Assembly: GCA_965227065.1 (NCBI GenBank)
Contig: CBDDFN010000017.1
Location: forward strand, 25,209 to 89,208
Origin: CBDDFN01 sp965227065
GTDB taxonomy: Bacteria > Pseudomonadota > Alphaproteobacteria > SPJN01
Direction: 5' to 3'
Length of the DNA stretch: 64,000 nucleotides
Under the pieces are notes generated by a model that saw only the letters and a program-made list of their open reading frames with translations, ran no database searches and was not told the origin of the DNA. This document shows positions 34,811 through 44,103 of this stretch, piece after piece; positions within the stretch are counted from its first letter, which is position 1, and every line of letters begins with the position of its first letter. Both the position numbers and the translations under genes were made by a program.

Positions 34811-34912
34811 ATCCCCAATCGGGCTTCCCGCCATTTTGGGACAGACCTTGCGCACGGGCGCCTGGTGACCGAAAAATGCGGCCCAAGACATTTTCATCCA
34901 GGGGAGGCTTTG

Positions 34913-36028
34913 ATGGCCCAGATCAAACAATTGCGTTCACTCATCACCAGTGGCGGGGAACTCCGTGTCTCGATTGAAGAGGCACCCATGCCCGAACCAG
35001 GCCCCGATGAGGTGGTGGTCGAGGTTGAAGCCACCCCCATCAACCCGTCCGACCTTGGCGGGCTGATCGGGCCTGGCAATTTGGCGCAAGCGCGCAATGA
35101 CGGGGGCGTGCTGATCGCGCCGGTCGCTGAAGGGCTGCTCAAACATTTCAAGGCGCGCATCGACAAGCCCTTGCCCATGGGCAATGAGGGGGCGGGCCGT
35201 GTGGTGGCCGCCGGCCCCGGTGAGGCCGCGCAAGCGCTGATGGGCAAACGCGTGTCATGCATGGGCGGGGGCATGTATGCCACCCACCGCACGGTTCATT
35301 CAGCCTTCTGCATGGAACTGCCCGAAACGGCCAGCGCGCGCGACGGCGCGTCATGCTTCGTTAATCCGCTGACTGCTTTGTCGATGATCGACACGATGCG
35401 GATGGATGGACATTCGGCTATCATTCACACCGCAGCCGCGTCCAACCTTGGCCAGATGCTCAACCGCATCTGCCTCGATGACGGTGTGTCACTGGTCAAT
35501 ATCGTCCGCAAGGATGCGCAAGTCAGTCTGCTGAAAGACCAGGGTGCAAAAATCGTGCTGAACAGTTCCGATGACGGCTTCATGGATGCGCTGTGCGATG
35601 CCATTGCCGAAACCAAAGCCTCGATCGCCTTTGACGCGATTGGCGGTGGACGCACCGCCGACACGCTGCTCGCGGCGATGGAACGAGCCTTTTCGCGCGA
35701 TGCCCAGAATTGGAGCCCCTATGGCTCCACCGTGCTCAAACAGGTTTATCTCTATGGCGGGCTTGATCTGTCACCCACCACGCTCAACCGCTCTTACGGC
35801 ATGGCGTGGAGCATTGGCGGTTATCTCCTGCCCAACTTTATCGCCCGGGTGGGCATGGACCGTGCGCGCGAATTGCAAGAGCGTGTGGCCGCCGAACTCA
35901 CCACCACGTTCAAAAGCCACTATGCTCACGAAATCTCGCTGTCGGACATGCTCGACCTTGCCACCGCTCAGGCCTATCAGGCCAAGGCAACGGGTGAGAA
36001 ATATCTCGTCAACCCCACGCTTGGCTAA
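34913..36028 (+). CDS. MDR-superfamily oxidoreductase (quinone-reductase-like)
   Basis: From the ATG at 34913 (GGGGAGG upstream) the protein has the medium-chain reductase layout: a GroES-like N-terminus (PEPGPDEVVVEVEATPINPSDLGGL, GNEGAGRVVAAGPG) and a Rossmann domain with AAASNLGQMLNRICLDDGVSLVNIVRKD and FDAIGGGRTADTLL. The catalytic-zinc Cys of alcohol dehydrogenases is absent, so it is more like zinc-free quinone or enoyl reductases. Substrate unknown; NAD(P)H is the expected cofactor. It precedes a TPR protein by 78 bp on the same strand. Confidence 0.87.
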   Translation: MAQIKQLRSLITSGGELRVSIEEAPMPEPGPDEVVVEVEATPINPSDLGGLIGPGNLAQARNDGGVLIAPVAEGLLKHFKARIDKPLPMGNEGAGRVVAAGPGEAAQALMGKRVSCMGGGMYATHRTVHSAFCMELPETASARDGASCFVNPLTALSMIDTMRMDGHSAIIHTAAASNLGQMLNRICLDDGVSLVNIVRKDAQVSLLKDQGAKIVLNSSDDGFMDALCDAIAETKASIAFDAIGGGRTADTLLAAMERAFSRDAQNWSPYGSTVLKQVYLYGGLDLSPTTLNRSYGMAWSIGGYLLPNFIARVGMDRARELQERVAAELTTTFKSHYAHEISLSDMLDLATAQAYQAKATGEKYLVNPTLG

Positions 36029-36106
36029 GCAAGCCCGGACGCTTTGAATTTGCCTCTCCCTCCCGGCCGGACTAGGCTTTCGCCAAGAAAAAGTCGGGAG
36101 GCGAGA

Positions 36107-37900
36107 ATGAACAAGACAGTTTGGGGCGCGCTGCTGGCCGGCACCGCGCTGGGATTGACAGCCTTTGTGGCATGGCACCAGCCGAGTGCTCAGCAACACC
36201 AGGCTGATTTGCAACGCATTTTGGTGCCCAACCGCTCTTTATGTGCGGGCGTGGCGGCAGGCCCCGGCCAAACCCCGCTCAGCACCAAAACCGCGTTTGA
36301 CGTACTGGGTGAAGCCTTGATTTCACAGGCTGTTGCAGAGGATGCAGCACACCCCAGTGAGCAGCCACTTTGGGTGGGACTTGGTCCGGCAAACTGGGCC
36401 ATCACAACAAATTCCGACAAGGCGAAGGCCTATTTCAATCAAGGTCTGCGGCTTTCCTTCAACTTTAATCATCATGCTGCGATCCGGGCTTTCAAGATCG
36501 CCCAAGCCGCTGATCCTGACTGCGCGATCTGCTATTGGGGCGAGGCCTTTGCGCTTGGTCCCAACATCAATGCGCCCATGGCGCCCGAAGCCAATGGGCC
36601 CGCCCTTGCCGCCACCGCAAAAGCGGTTGCAGTGAAAGACAAAGCAAGCCGCTGGGAACAAGCGCTGATCGATGCAATTGCAACGCGCTATTCCCAAGAC
36701 AATGATCGCGCCGCGCTCGACCTCGCGTTTGCCGAAGCCATGCTGGCGGTCGCCGACGCCTATCCCGACAATGACGACATTGCCGCGCTGGCGATCGAAG
36801 CACAAATGGACACTACACCGTGGGACTATTGGCAGGCGGACCTTCGCACGCCCAAAGGCCAGATGGGCCATGCCTGGCCGCGTATTCAGGCCCTGCTTGA
36901 AAAATCACCAGACCATCCGGCAGCCATCCATCTGTTCATCCATATTACCGAAGCCAGCGCCAATCCCGCCGCAGCAGAACCCTATGCTGAAAAGCTTGCC
37001 GGGCTTGCCCCCAATGCGGGCCATCTGGTGCACATGCCCGGGCATACATTCTACCGGCTGGGCCGTTTCAAGGATTCAATTGAAACCAACATCAAGGCCG
37101 TATCCATCGATGAGGCTTATATTGCCGACACGGGTGCCCAGTCGCTCTACACATTTGCCTATTATCCGCACAATGTGCATTTCGTGATGGCCTCGGCCCT
37201 GATGGCCGGCAATGGCGCCATGGCGGCCCGCTATGCTGAAAAACTCCTGCCGCTGATGCCTGCCCATGTGGCTGCAGTCACCCCGCTGGTTCAGCCCATT
37301 CTGGCCGCGCCGCTTTATGCGCTGGGAGAGTTTGAGGCCCCTGGCGCCTTGCTGGCGCGTGCAAATCCCGCCCCTAAAGTGCCTTATGTCTCGATTGCCT
37401 GGCACTATGCCCGCGGGCTGGCCCATCTGCGCAATGGTGATATTGATCTTGCCCAATCGGAACTGGGTGCCATGGACGACCGGGCGGATGCTGATTTTGA
37501 CAAGGAACACGCCCATGGCGTTCCGGCCGCCGATGTGGCGAGCCTGACCAGCGCTGTTCTGGAAGCGCGTATCGCGCTCGCCGAAGGTGATTTCGATACG
37601 GCCGAAACCGCATATCGCGAAGCGGTGAAGGTGCAAGACAGGCTGCGTTATACCGAACCGCCCTTCTGGTATTATCCGGTGCGCCGCTCGCTCGGTGCGG
37701 TGTTGTTGCGCCAGGGCAAGCTTGCAGAGGCTGAACAAATTTTCCGCGCCTCACTGAGCAAGCAACCCAATGACGGCTGGGCGCTTTACGGGCTTGCCGC
37801 CACCTATCGCAAAATGGGCGCAAGCGTCGAAGCCGATGCCGTCACTGCCTTGTTTGAGGCCGCCTGGGACGGCAAGGGGTTGAGCGAAGACCGGCTCTAG
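36107..37900 (+). CDS. Exported tetratricopeptide-repeat protein
   Basis: The start at 36107 has GGGAGGCGA upstream and gives a signal peptide (MNKTVWGALLAGTALGLTAFVAW). The mature part has TPR-like helices throughout, opening with KAKAYFNQGLRLSFNFNHHAAIRAFKIAQAADPDCAICYWGEAFALGPNIN and closing with GKLAEAEQIFRASLSKQPNDGWALYGLAATYRKMG. A His-rich middle (HMPGHTFYRLGRF, FAYYPHNVHFVM) is a feature of this subfamily and may bind metal. Similar proteins occur in many proteobacteria without a clear function. It is followed by the convergent epimerase 12 bp away. Confidence 0.85.
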   Translation: MNKTVWGALLAGTALGLTAFVAWHQPSAQQHQADLQRILVPNRSLCAGVAAGPGQTPLSTKTAFDVLGEALISQAVAEDAAHPSEQPLWVGLGPANWAITTNSDKAKAYFNQGLRLSFNFNHHAAIRAFKIAQAADPDCAICYWGEAFALGPNINAPMAPEANGPALAATAKAVAVKDKASRWEQALIDAIATRYSQDNDRAALDLAFAEAMLAVADAYPDNDDIAALAIEAQMDTTPWDYWQADLRTPKGQMGHAWPRIQALLEKSPDHPAAIHLFIHITEASANPAAAEPYAEKLAGLAPNAGHLVHMPGHTFYRLGRFKDSIETNIKAVSIDEAYIADTGAQSLYTFAYYPHNVHFVMASALMAGNGAMAARYAEKLLPLMPAHVAAVTPLVQPILAAPLYALGEFEAPGALLARANPAPKVPYVSIAWHYARGLAHLRNGDIDLAQSELGAMDDRADADFDKEHAHGVPAADVASLTSAVLEARIALAEGDFDTAETAYREAVKVQDRLRYTEPPFWYYPVRRSLGAVLLRQGKLAEAEQIFRASLSKQPNDGWALYGLAATYRKMGASVEADAVTALFEAAWDGKGLSEDRL

Positions 37901-37912
37901 CCCTTTCGCGCG

Positions 37913-38893
37913 CTAACCCCAAAGATCGGGTCCGAAAACCGACAGGCGGCCTTGCCTGTAAGACAGGCCGCCGGGCCGGTCATTGCCCAGAATATAAGGG
38001 CCATCAAGATCACACAGCACCGCCTGCCGGGCGAGCATCATGGCGGGTGCCATGGCGAGGCTTGAACCAAGCATGCACCCCACCATAATTTCAAAGCCCC
38101 GGTCGTGCGCCTCTTGGGCCATCAACAACCCCGCCGTCAGCCCGCCGACCTTGTCGAGCTTGAGATTGACGGTCTGATAAAGCCCCTCCAGCGCGGCAAG
38201 GCTTTGAATGTCCTGACAGCTTTCATCGGCCGCCAGGGGCAAGGCGCCGCGATAGGTTTTGAGCTGGCCGTCCTGACCGGGCGGCAGGGGCTGTTCAATC
38301 ATTTCCACGCCCAGCGCGGCCAGGGGACCGGCCACCGCATTGAGCGTATCGATATCCCAACTTGCATTGGCATCAACGATCAGGCCGGTTTGCGGCATAT
38401 GTTCCCGGATGGCGGCCATCCGTTCCATAATCTGACTGCGGTCCAGTTTGATTTTCAGCACCGGCCAGTCTTCATAACCGCGTGCCGCCCGGGCCATGGC
38501 ATCGGGCGTGTCGATCCCGATGGTGATGGTGCTGATCAAATCAGGCGCTGCACCACCCAGCGCATCAAGCTCCCACACCCGGCACCCGGCCTGTTTTGCC
38601 TCAAGGTCCCACAAGGCGGCATCAACCGCGTTGCGCGCGGGCCCGGCGGGCAAGCGCTTCAGCAAGGTGTGCCGATCAAGCCCTTGTGTGTCCAGCGCCG
38701 CAATTTGCTCGCAAGCTTTTTGCGGGCTGGTTCCAAACCGCGCATAGGGTGTGCATTCCCCATGGCCGCGCACATCCCCCCGGCAGGCGGTGACATGCAC
38801 CACCTCAATCGCTTCATAGCGCTTGCCCGCAATGGCAAAGGGCTTGTGCAGCGGCAAAGGATCAATATGGGCAGACAGATCAAGTTCAGACAT
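37913..38893 (-). CDS. Dipeptide epimerase (enolase superfamily)
   Basis: The 326-residue protein has the muconate-lactonizing-type barrel: LKIKLD (catalytic Lys pair), a metal triad in VDANASWD, IEQPLPPG and ADESCQDI, and the second Lys in TVNLKLDKVGG. GCMLGSSLAM near the end is typical of L-Ala-D/L-Glu epimerases. The enzyme would interconvert the Glu configuration in murein dipeptides during cell-wall recycling. Related racemases or lactonising enzymes cannot be excluded. It is divergent from the pectate-lyase-like gene. Confidence 0.9.
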   Translation of the reverse strand: MSELDLSAHIDPLPLHKPFAIAGKRYEAIEVVHVTACRGDVRGHGECTPYARFGTSPQKACEQIAALDTQGLDRHTLLKRLPAGPARNAVDAALWDLEAKQAGCRVWELDALGGAAPDLISTITIGIDTPDAMARAARGYEDWPVLKIKLDRSQIMERMAAIREHMPQTGLIVDANASWDIDTLNAVAGPLAALGVEMIEQPLPPGQDGQLKTYRGALPLAADESCQDIQSLAALEGLYQTVNLKLDKVGGLTAGLLMAQEAHDRGFEIMVGCMLGSSLAMAPAMMLARQAVLCDLDGPYILGNDRPGGLSYRQGRLSVFGPDLWG

Positions 38894-38986
38894 GCCTTGT
38901 CCCTCTCACCGGGCTTGCACAAAGTCAATCTTCGTCATGTCTTTGCCCCATTGGCGGGTGCATACTTCCGCTAATCGAGGGAGATC

Positions 38987-40384
38987 ATGATGATCGGAAA
39001 AACCGCACGCACCGCCATATTGGCCATCGCATTGGCTATCGCGCTCGGCACCGCGCTGGTCGCGGGTCTTGCCGCCATGGGCGATGCCGATCAGGCCATC
39101 ATGTCCGAGGCGCGCGACACGCCCCCTGCGGGCCGGACGCTGTTTGACGATTTGACCGGCTTTGCATCCGCCACGCGCGGCGGGCAAAACGGCACCGATT
39201 ATGTTGTGACAACCCTGGCCGATTATGATCCCCGCGACCCGGGCCAGTCCACCATTAAAGGCAGCCTGCGTTACGGTGTGGAGAAACTCAGCACGCCGCG
39301 CCATATCCGCTTTTCCCCCGCCTTGTTTGAAAAGGGTGACGCGACTGTGACACTGACCCGCGCCTTGCGTCCCCGGCACGGCAATTTCACCCTTGATGGC
39401 CGGTCCGATCAGGGCCGCGTCACGCTGCGCCGGGTCTATGACTGGGCCGATTACCGCCATGACAAAAGCGGCGAAGCCTGTGTTATCCGCCCCGATATCA
39501 AAAGCCGGCGCTATTTCGCGGTTGATCCGGGCGGGGTGATTGAGCTGGTCGAGGTGCAAAATGTCATCCTCACCCATCTGAGCTTTCGCCAGGACACCAC
39601 CGGAACGCCGCTGCAAGGCGTAACCGACCCTGAATGTATGGGCGATCAGATCACGGTCTTTTCCAAACGCCGCTTGAAACGCGCCACCGCCGGCGTGTTG
39701 CAGGTCATGCGCAATGGCAGGGCGGAGCCTCGCCAGCTGCTCACCAACACACGCGCGCAAAGTTACGATCTCATCTGGATCAACCGGAATGAATTTTCGG
39801 AATGCAAGGATGGCTGCATTGATGTGGTGGCCCCCTCGCCCGCCCAGCCTGCGCGTCTGTCGATCACCCGCAATCTGTTTCGCGACACCAACAAAACCAT
39901 GATCCTGGGGCTGAACTCGGCCGACAATCTCTATGCCGATCTGCACGGCAATCCGACCCGGCACAAGCTGTTTGTCAGTGTCATCGGAAACCGCTTTGAA
40001 CGCAGCCAGCAACGGGCCCCGCGCATCTCATCGGCGGTGGTCCATTTCGCTAACAATCTGGTGCATGACTGGCGCTATTACGGCACCGGGCTAGCCGAAC
40101 ATGCCGTCGCGCTGATCGAGCACAATGTCTACTGGTCCGAGAACACGCCCAAATCCGGTGAAGACGCCATCTACACTTTTCCTGACCGGCAGGGGGTGAC
40201 CCTGCTCGCACGCAACAATCACTATATGGGCCGGGCAACCAGACCCGGTCTGCGCGAGGTCGATGAGGCCACGATTGCGCGCTATTTCGGCGCGTGCTGG
40301 CCGCAATGCGCCCAAATTGTCCCGCTTGGCGACAAGCCGGCCGCAGACGCCCGGCAAGCCATCACAGACCATGCGGGCCGGTAA
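38987..40384 (+). CDS. Pectate-lyase-like (family PL1 fold) exported protein
   Basis: An N-terminal signal segment (TAILAIALAIALGTALVAGLAA) is followed by GFASATRGGQNGTDYVVTTLADY and GSLRYGVEK, which resemble the start of PL1 pectate lyases. The middle is a right-handed-beta-helix-like run of strands with VIELVEVQNVILTHLSFRQDT, DLIWINRNEFSECKDGCIDVV and VVHFANNLVHDWRYYGTG, the last like the family's Arg/Pro/Asn region. The usual calcium Asp in the WxDH segment is replaced by WINRN, so lyase activity is doubtful. It could bind rather than cut acidic polysaccharide. Confidence 0.75.
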   Translation: MMIGKTARTAILAIALAIALGTALVAGLAAMGDADQAIMSEARDTPPAGRTLFDDLTGFASATRGGQNGTDYVVTTLADYDPRDPGQSTIKGSLRYGVEKLSTPRHIRFSPALFEKGDATVTLTRALRPRHGNFTLDGRSDQGRVTLRRVYDWADYRHDKSGEACVIRPDIKSRRYFAVDPGGVIELVEVQNVILTHLSFRQDTTGTPLQGVTDPECMGDQITVFSKRRLKRATAGVLQVMRNGRAEPRQLLTNTRAQSYDLIWINRNEFSECKDGCIDVVAPSPAQPARLSITRNLFRDTNKTMILGLNSADNLYADLHGNPTRHKLFVSVIGNRFERSQQRAPRISSAVVHFANNLVHDWRYYGTGLAEHAVALIEHNVYWSENTPKSGEDAIYTFPDRQGVTLLARNNHYMGRATRPGLREVDEATIARYFGACWPQCAQIVPLGDKPAADARQAITDHAGR

Positions 40385-40444
40385 CGAAAATTTGCGCGCC
40401 CGCAGGGCTTAGCGCGGGCTGTAATTTGGACTAAAACCCTTCCC

Positions 40445-42490
40445 ATGCGCGCTTTATTGATCCTGATTGCCATCCTCTTGCCTGCTGCGGCCCTGGCTGC
40501 ACCCCGGGATGTTCAATCGACCCCGCATGTCACCGCGTCGCTTGCAGCCAGCCATGACAGCGCAGCCCCCGGCGAAACCATCACAGTGTTGTTGAGCCTT
40601 GCCATGATTGAAGGCTGGCATGTCTATTGGCGCAATCCCGGCGATAGCGGTGAAGCCACCAAGCTGCGCCTCGCCGCGGGAGATGCGCCCCCCCAGGATG
40701 CGGCCCTGACCTGGCCCAGCCCCCATGCGGTGCCTTATCAGGGGCTGGTCAATTACGGCTATGAAGGCGAGGTCAGCCACTCGGCAACCATCACAATTCC
40801 CCGCGACGCACAGGCTGGAACCCTTCTTCCCATCACCGCTGAAGCGACTTGGCTGGTGTGTGAAGATATCTGCATTCCCGAAACCGTGACATTCACGCTG
40901 GCCTTGCCGGTGGGCGCTTCGGCGCCCAGCGCCCTGATGGCTGATTTGCTGACCGACCACGCCCAGCAATTGCCGCGGGAAAGCCCCTGGCCCGCGCGTC
41001 TTGCCGATCACGGCGAGGCCCTCGCGCTTGAATTGTCAGGCACAGACTTCGCCAATGCCAAAATTGAAGCGGCGGAATATTTCCCCGGCCGCTGGGGTGT
41101 GATTGATCACGCCGCCCCGCAAGAGCTGCGCCGCTCCACCGAGGGGTTGCAGCTGACACTCAAGCGTGGCGCTGATGCGCTGGGCGCAGCGGTTGAAGGT
41201 GTGCTGGTGCTGACCGAGAAGTCGGGCGGCGAGACAATCCGCACCGGCTATCATTTTACCGCGCCGGTTGTTCAGGCAGCGCCGGCGGCCAGCACCAATG
41301 CGCTTTTGATGATCGGCTTTGCCTTGCTTGGCGGGGTGATCCTCAATCTGATGCCGTGCGTGTTTCCCGTTCTGGCCATCAAGGCACTGGCGCTTGTTGG
41401 CCATGCCGGTGACCCGCGCACGCGGATTCTGGGCGGGCTGAGCTACACAGCCGGCGTGCTTGTCAGCTTTGCCGTGCTTGGCGGAGTGCTGATCGGCTTC
41501 AAACAGGCCGGCGCGGCGGTCGGCTGGGGCTTCCAGTTGCAAAGCCCCATCGTCATCTTTGCCCTCGCGGCGATCATGATGCTGGTCGCGCTCAACCTGT
41601 CGGGCGTCTACACCATCGGCGGTCGGCTGATGGGGCTTGGCGGATCGGCGGGGCGCTCAAGCTTTCTGACCGGCGTGCTGGCGACGATTGTGGCCGCCCC
41701 CTGCACCGCGCCCTTTATGGCGACCGCGGTGGGCGCGGCCTTGATCCAGCCTGTGCCAGTGGCCTTGCTGATCTTTGTGGCGCTTGGCCTGGGTCTGGCC
41801 TTGCCCTACTTGCTCTTGTCGCTCAGCCCCGCTTTAGCGCGCGCGCTGCCCAAACCCGGCGCATGGATGAAAACGCTGCAACAAGCGCTTGCCTTTCCGC
41901 TTTACGGGACGGCGGTGTGGCTTGTGTGGGTGTTAAGCCAGCAGGTGGATGAAACCGCCACGTTGAGCCTGATGCTCGCCCTCGTCACGCTGGGCTTTGC
42001 GGTCTGGGCGGTGTCGCGCACCTCCCGCCCCGTGCGGTTGGTTGGCGGCATTGCCATGCTCATCATGCTTGGTCTGGCGTGGGGAGCCTTGCGCACGCCC
42101 GGGGCCGCACACAGTGTGAGCCATGCAGGCGCTGAACCCTATCGCGCCGAAACGCTGAAGGGGCTGCGGGCCCAGAACCGGCCGGTCTTTGTCAATCTGA
42201 CGGCCGCCTGGTGCATCACCTGCAAAGTGAACGAACGCGCCGCTCTCAGTTCCGAGGCGTTTCACGCCGACCTCGCCGCCCGCTCCATCACCTATCTGGT
42301 CGGCGACTGGACCAATCAGGACCCAGAAATCACCGCCCTTCTTGAACAACACGGCCGCGCCGGCGTGCCGTTATACCTTGCCTATCCCCCGGACGGACCG
42401 GCGATCGTCCTGCCCCAAATCCTCACTCCGGCTATTTTGCGCGCTGCATTTGCGCAGATCGCCCCGCTGACAAAGGATGCCCAACCATGA
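40445..42490 (+). CDS. DsbD/ScsB-type thiol:disulphide transporter
   Basis: After a signal peptide (ALLILIAILLPAAALA) comes a periplasmic domain with a Cys pair (LVCEDICIP). Then about eight transmembrane helices hold the redox-active Cys of NLMPCVFPVLAI and AAPCTAPFMA. The C-terminal thioredoxin-like domain has AAWCITCK. This three-domain arrangement passes electrons from cytoplasmic thioredoxin to periplasmic proteins. It overlaps a redoxin gene by ATGA, and the pair resembles ScsB with a downstream partner. No ribosome-binding site precedes the ATG; TAAAAC at 40432-40437 could make it leaderless. Confidence 0.93.
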   Translation: MRALLILIAILLPAAALAAPRDVQSTPHVTASLAASHDSAAPGETITVLLSLAMIEGWHVYWRNPGDSGEATKLRLAAGDAPPQDAALTWPSPHAVPYQGLVNYGYEGEVSHSATITIPRDAQAGTLLPITAEATWLVCEDICIPETVTFTLALPVGASAPSALMADLLTDHAQQLPRESPWPARLADHGEALALELSGTDFANAKIEAAEYFPGRWGVIDHAAPQELRRSTEGLQLTLKRGADALGAAVEGVLVLTEKSGGETIRTGYHFTAPVVQAAPAASTNALLMIGFALLGGVILNLMPCVFPVLAIKALALVGHAGDPRTRILGGLSYTAGVLVSFAVLGGVLIGFKQAGAAVGWGFQLQSPIVIFALAAIMMLVALNLSGVYTIGGRLMGLGGSAGRSSFLTGVLATIVAAPCTAPFMATAVGAALIQPVPVALLIFVALGLGLALPYLLLSLSPALARALPKPGAWMKTLQQALAFPLYGTAVWLVWVLSQQVDETATLSLMLALVTLGFAVWAVSRTSRPVRLVGGIAMLIMLGLAWGALRTPGAAHSVSHAGAEPYRAETLKGLRAQNRPVFVNLTAAWCITCKVNERAALSSEAFHADLAARSITYLVGDWTNQDPEITALLEQHGRAGVPLYLAYPPDGPAIVLPQILTPAILRAAFAQIAPLTKDAQP

Positions 42491-43089
42491 ATCTGATGTC
42501 CCGTTTCGGCCTTGGTGCCGCCCTCACCCTGCTGTCGGGCCTTGCGCTTGCCGCACCCGAAATCGGCAAACCCGCGCCGGGTTTCTCCACCATGACCACA
42601 TTGGATGAAAATCTGTCGATGGGTGCGCTGGCCGACAAAACCGTCGTGCTTGAATGGACCAATGCCGACTGCCCCTATGTGCAAAAACACTATGGCTCAG
42701 GCAATATGCAAAGCCTGCAGGAGGCCGCCGCCGCTGATGATGTGGTGTGGATTTCGGTGATCTCGTCGGCGCCGGGCAAACAAGGCCATGTCGATGCCGC
42801 CACCGCCAACGCCTTGAGCGAGGAGCGCGGCGCCGCCCCGGCCCATATTGTGCTGGACCCGTCCGGTGAAATCGGCCGACTTTATGACGCGCGCACCACT
42901 CCGCACATGTTTGTGATCGATAAAGGCACGCTGGCCTTTATGGGCGGCATTGATGATATCCGCAGCGCCAACCCCGCCGACATTCCCAAGGCGACCAACT
43001 ATGTGACAGCTGCTTTGACCGCCATCAAGGCGGGCGATGCGGTCGAAACACCGATCGCCAAGCCCTATGGCTGTTCCGTCAAATATTGA
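42487..43089 (+). CDS. Exported redoxin (thioredoxin-fold) protein
   Basis: A 200-residue protein with a signal peptide (FGLGAALTLLSGLALA) and a redoxin core: PEIGKPAPGF, VVLEWTNADCPYVQKHYGSGNM, and the cis-Pro loop TTPHMFVIDKG. Only one Cys is at the CxxC-equivalent site (NADCPYVQKH), so it may work as a peroxiredoxin or thiol scavenger; a second Cys lies near the end (YGCSVKY). The overlap with the DsbD/ScsB-like gene implies that the transporter is its electron source in the periplasm. Confidence 0.88.
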   Translation: MNLMSRFGLGAALTLLSGLALAAPEIGKPAPGFSTMTTLDENLSMGALADKTVVLEWTNADCPYVQKHYGSGNMQSLQEAAAADDVVWISVISSAPGKQGHVDAATANALSEERGAAPAHIVLDPSGEIGRLYDARTTPHMFVIDKGTLAFMGGIDDIRSANPADIPKATNYVTAALTAIKAGDAVETPIAKPYGCSVKY

Positions 43090-43998
43090 TCAGAACGATT
43101 TGAAGAACTCATAAATCCGGGCGGTGGCATCCATCGCCCGGCTCGGTTCGGGCTGACGCCGGTAAAATTTCTCTCCGCCGGGCCAGCTATGCCCGCCCTC
43201 CTCAATCACACAAAGCGCAACCGGCGCGCCCGTGCCCTGCCAAAGGGTGCAGCGAAAGCCGGGCTTGGCCTCAACACTGCGTGGCTTGTCACCGGTGTGA
43301 TTGATTTTGCGCCATTTGGCCATGGTGGCAGGAACCGAGACAAAATCAGTACCGGTGACACAATTGGGACCGCAGCCCCCATCGAACAATACATTCTGAT
43401 CCTGCCTGCCGTGAATATGAAGCACCGGCACCGGCCGGGGTGGATTGCACGACAGCGTATTGTCGGTGCCAGAGACCGGCGCGATGGCCCGCACCAGCCC
43501 CTGCCCCGTACAGGCCAGTTGATAGCTCATCATCGCGCCGTTTGACATGCCGCTGGCATAGACGCGGGAGGCATCAAATTTGAAGCCATTTTGTTTGGCG
43601 TGGTGGAGTGCAGCGCGGATAAACGCCACATCATCGCTGCCGGTTTTCATTGCCCGCCCGCAACATGCGCCGGCATTCCAGGTGGCGAATTTACTGCCGC
43701 CCAGCACGCCGACCCCGTTGGGCACCAGAAGCGGCCAGCCATATTTTTCCGCCTCGCGCTTGAAATTATAATGGTTCGCCATGCTGTCGATTGACCCGCC
43801 GCCACCATGCAGCGCGATCACAAGCGGCCGTGCCTGCGCGCACGGTACGCTGGCCGGTTCAAAATAAAGCGCTTTGCGCTTGTCACCCTGAAAGCGGATC
43901 TCGATCAGTTCCTCACGCGCTTTGCCATCGCACGCCAGGGCTGAACCGGCCACCAACCCGCCCAAAATGACTGAAACAACACCAAGCCACCACCGCAT
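43090..43998 (-). CDS. PHB-depolymerase-like esterase
   Basis: From the ATG at 43998 (CTGGAGGCAGCC upstream) this exported protein has the alpha/beta-hydrolase layout: LVIALHGGGGSIDSM (oxyanion), ASGMSNGAMMSY (nucleophile elbow with G-M-S-N-G), HIHGRQDQNVLF and GGHSWPGG (catalytic His). These features place it with poly(3-hydroxybutyrate) depolymerases and LpqC-like feruloyl esterases. The true substrate is open. The frame extends 28 codons upstream but lacks a start signal. Its stop codon abuts that of the redoxin gene with no gap. Confidence 0.87.
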   Translation of the reverse strand: MRWWLGVVSVILGGLVAGSALACDGKAREELIEIRFQGDKRKALYFEPASVPCAQARPLVIALHGGGGSIDSMANHYNFKREAEKYGWPLLVPNGVGVLGGSKFATWNAGACCGRAMKTGSDDVAFIRAALHHAKQNGFKFDASRVYASGMSNGAMMSYQLACTGQGLVRAIAPVSGTDNTLSCNPPRPVPVLHIHGRQDQNVLFDGGCGPNCVTGTDFVSVPATMAKWRKINHTGDKPRSVEAKPGFRCTLWQGTGAPVALCVIEEGGHSWPGGEKFYRRQPEPSRAMDATARIYEFFKSF

Positions 43999-44103
43999 GG
44001 CTGCCTCCAGTTTCGGATTTGTTAACCAAAATGCCCGATACCTATACCAGATCGAACCCGGCCGAAAAATGAGCTGGGTCAAAATGTGATGAGAGGGCTA
44101 ACA

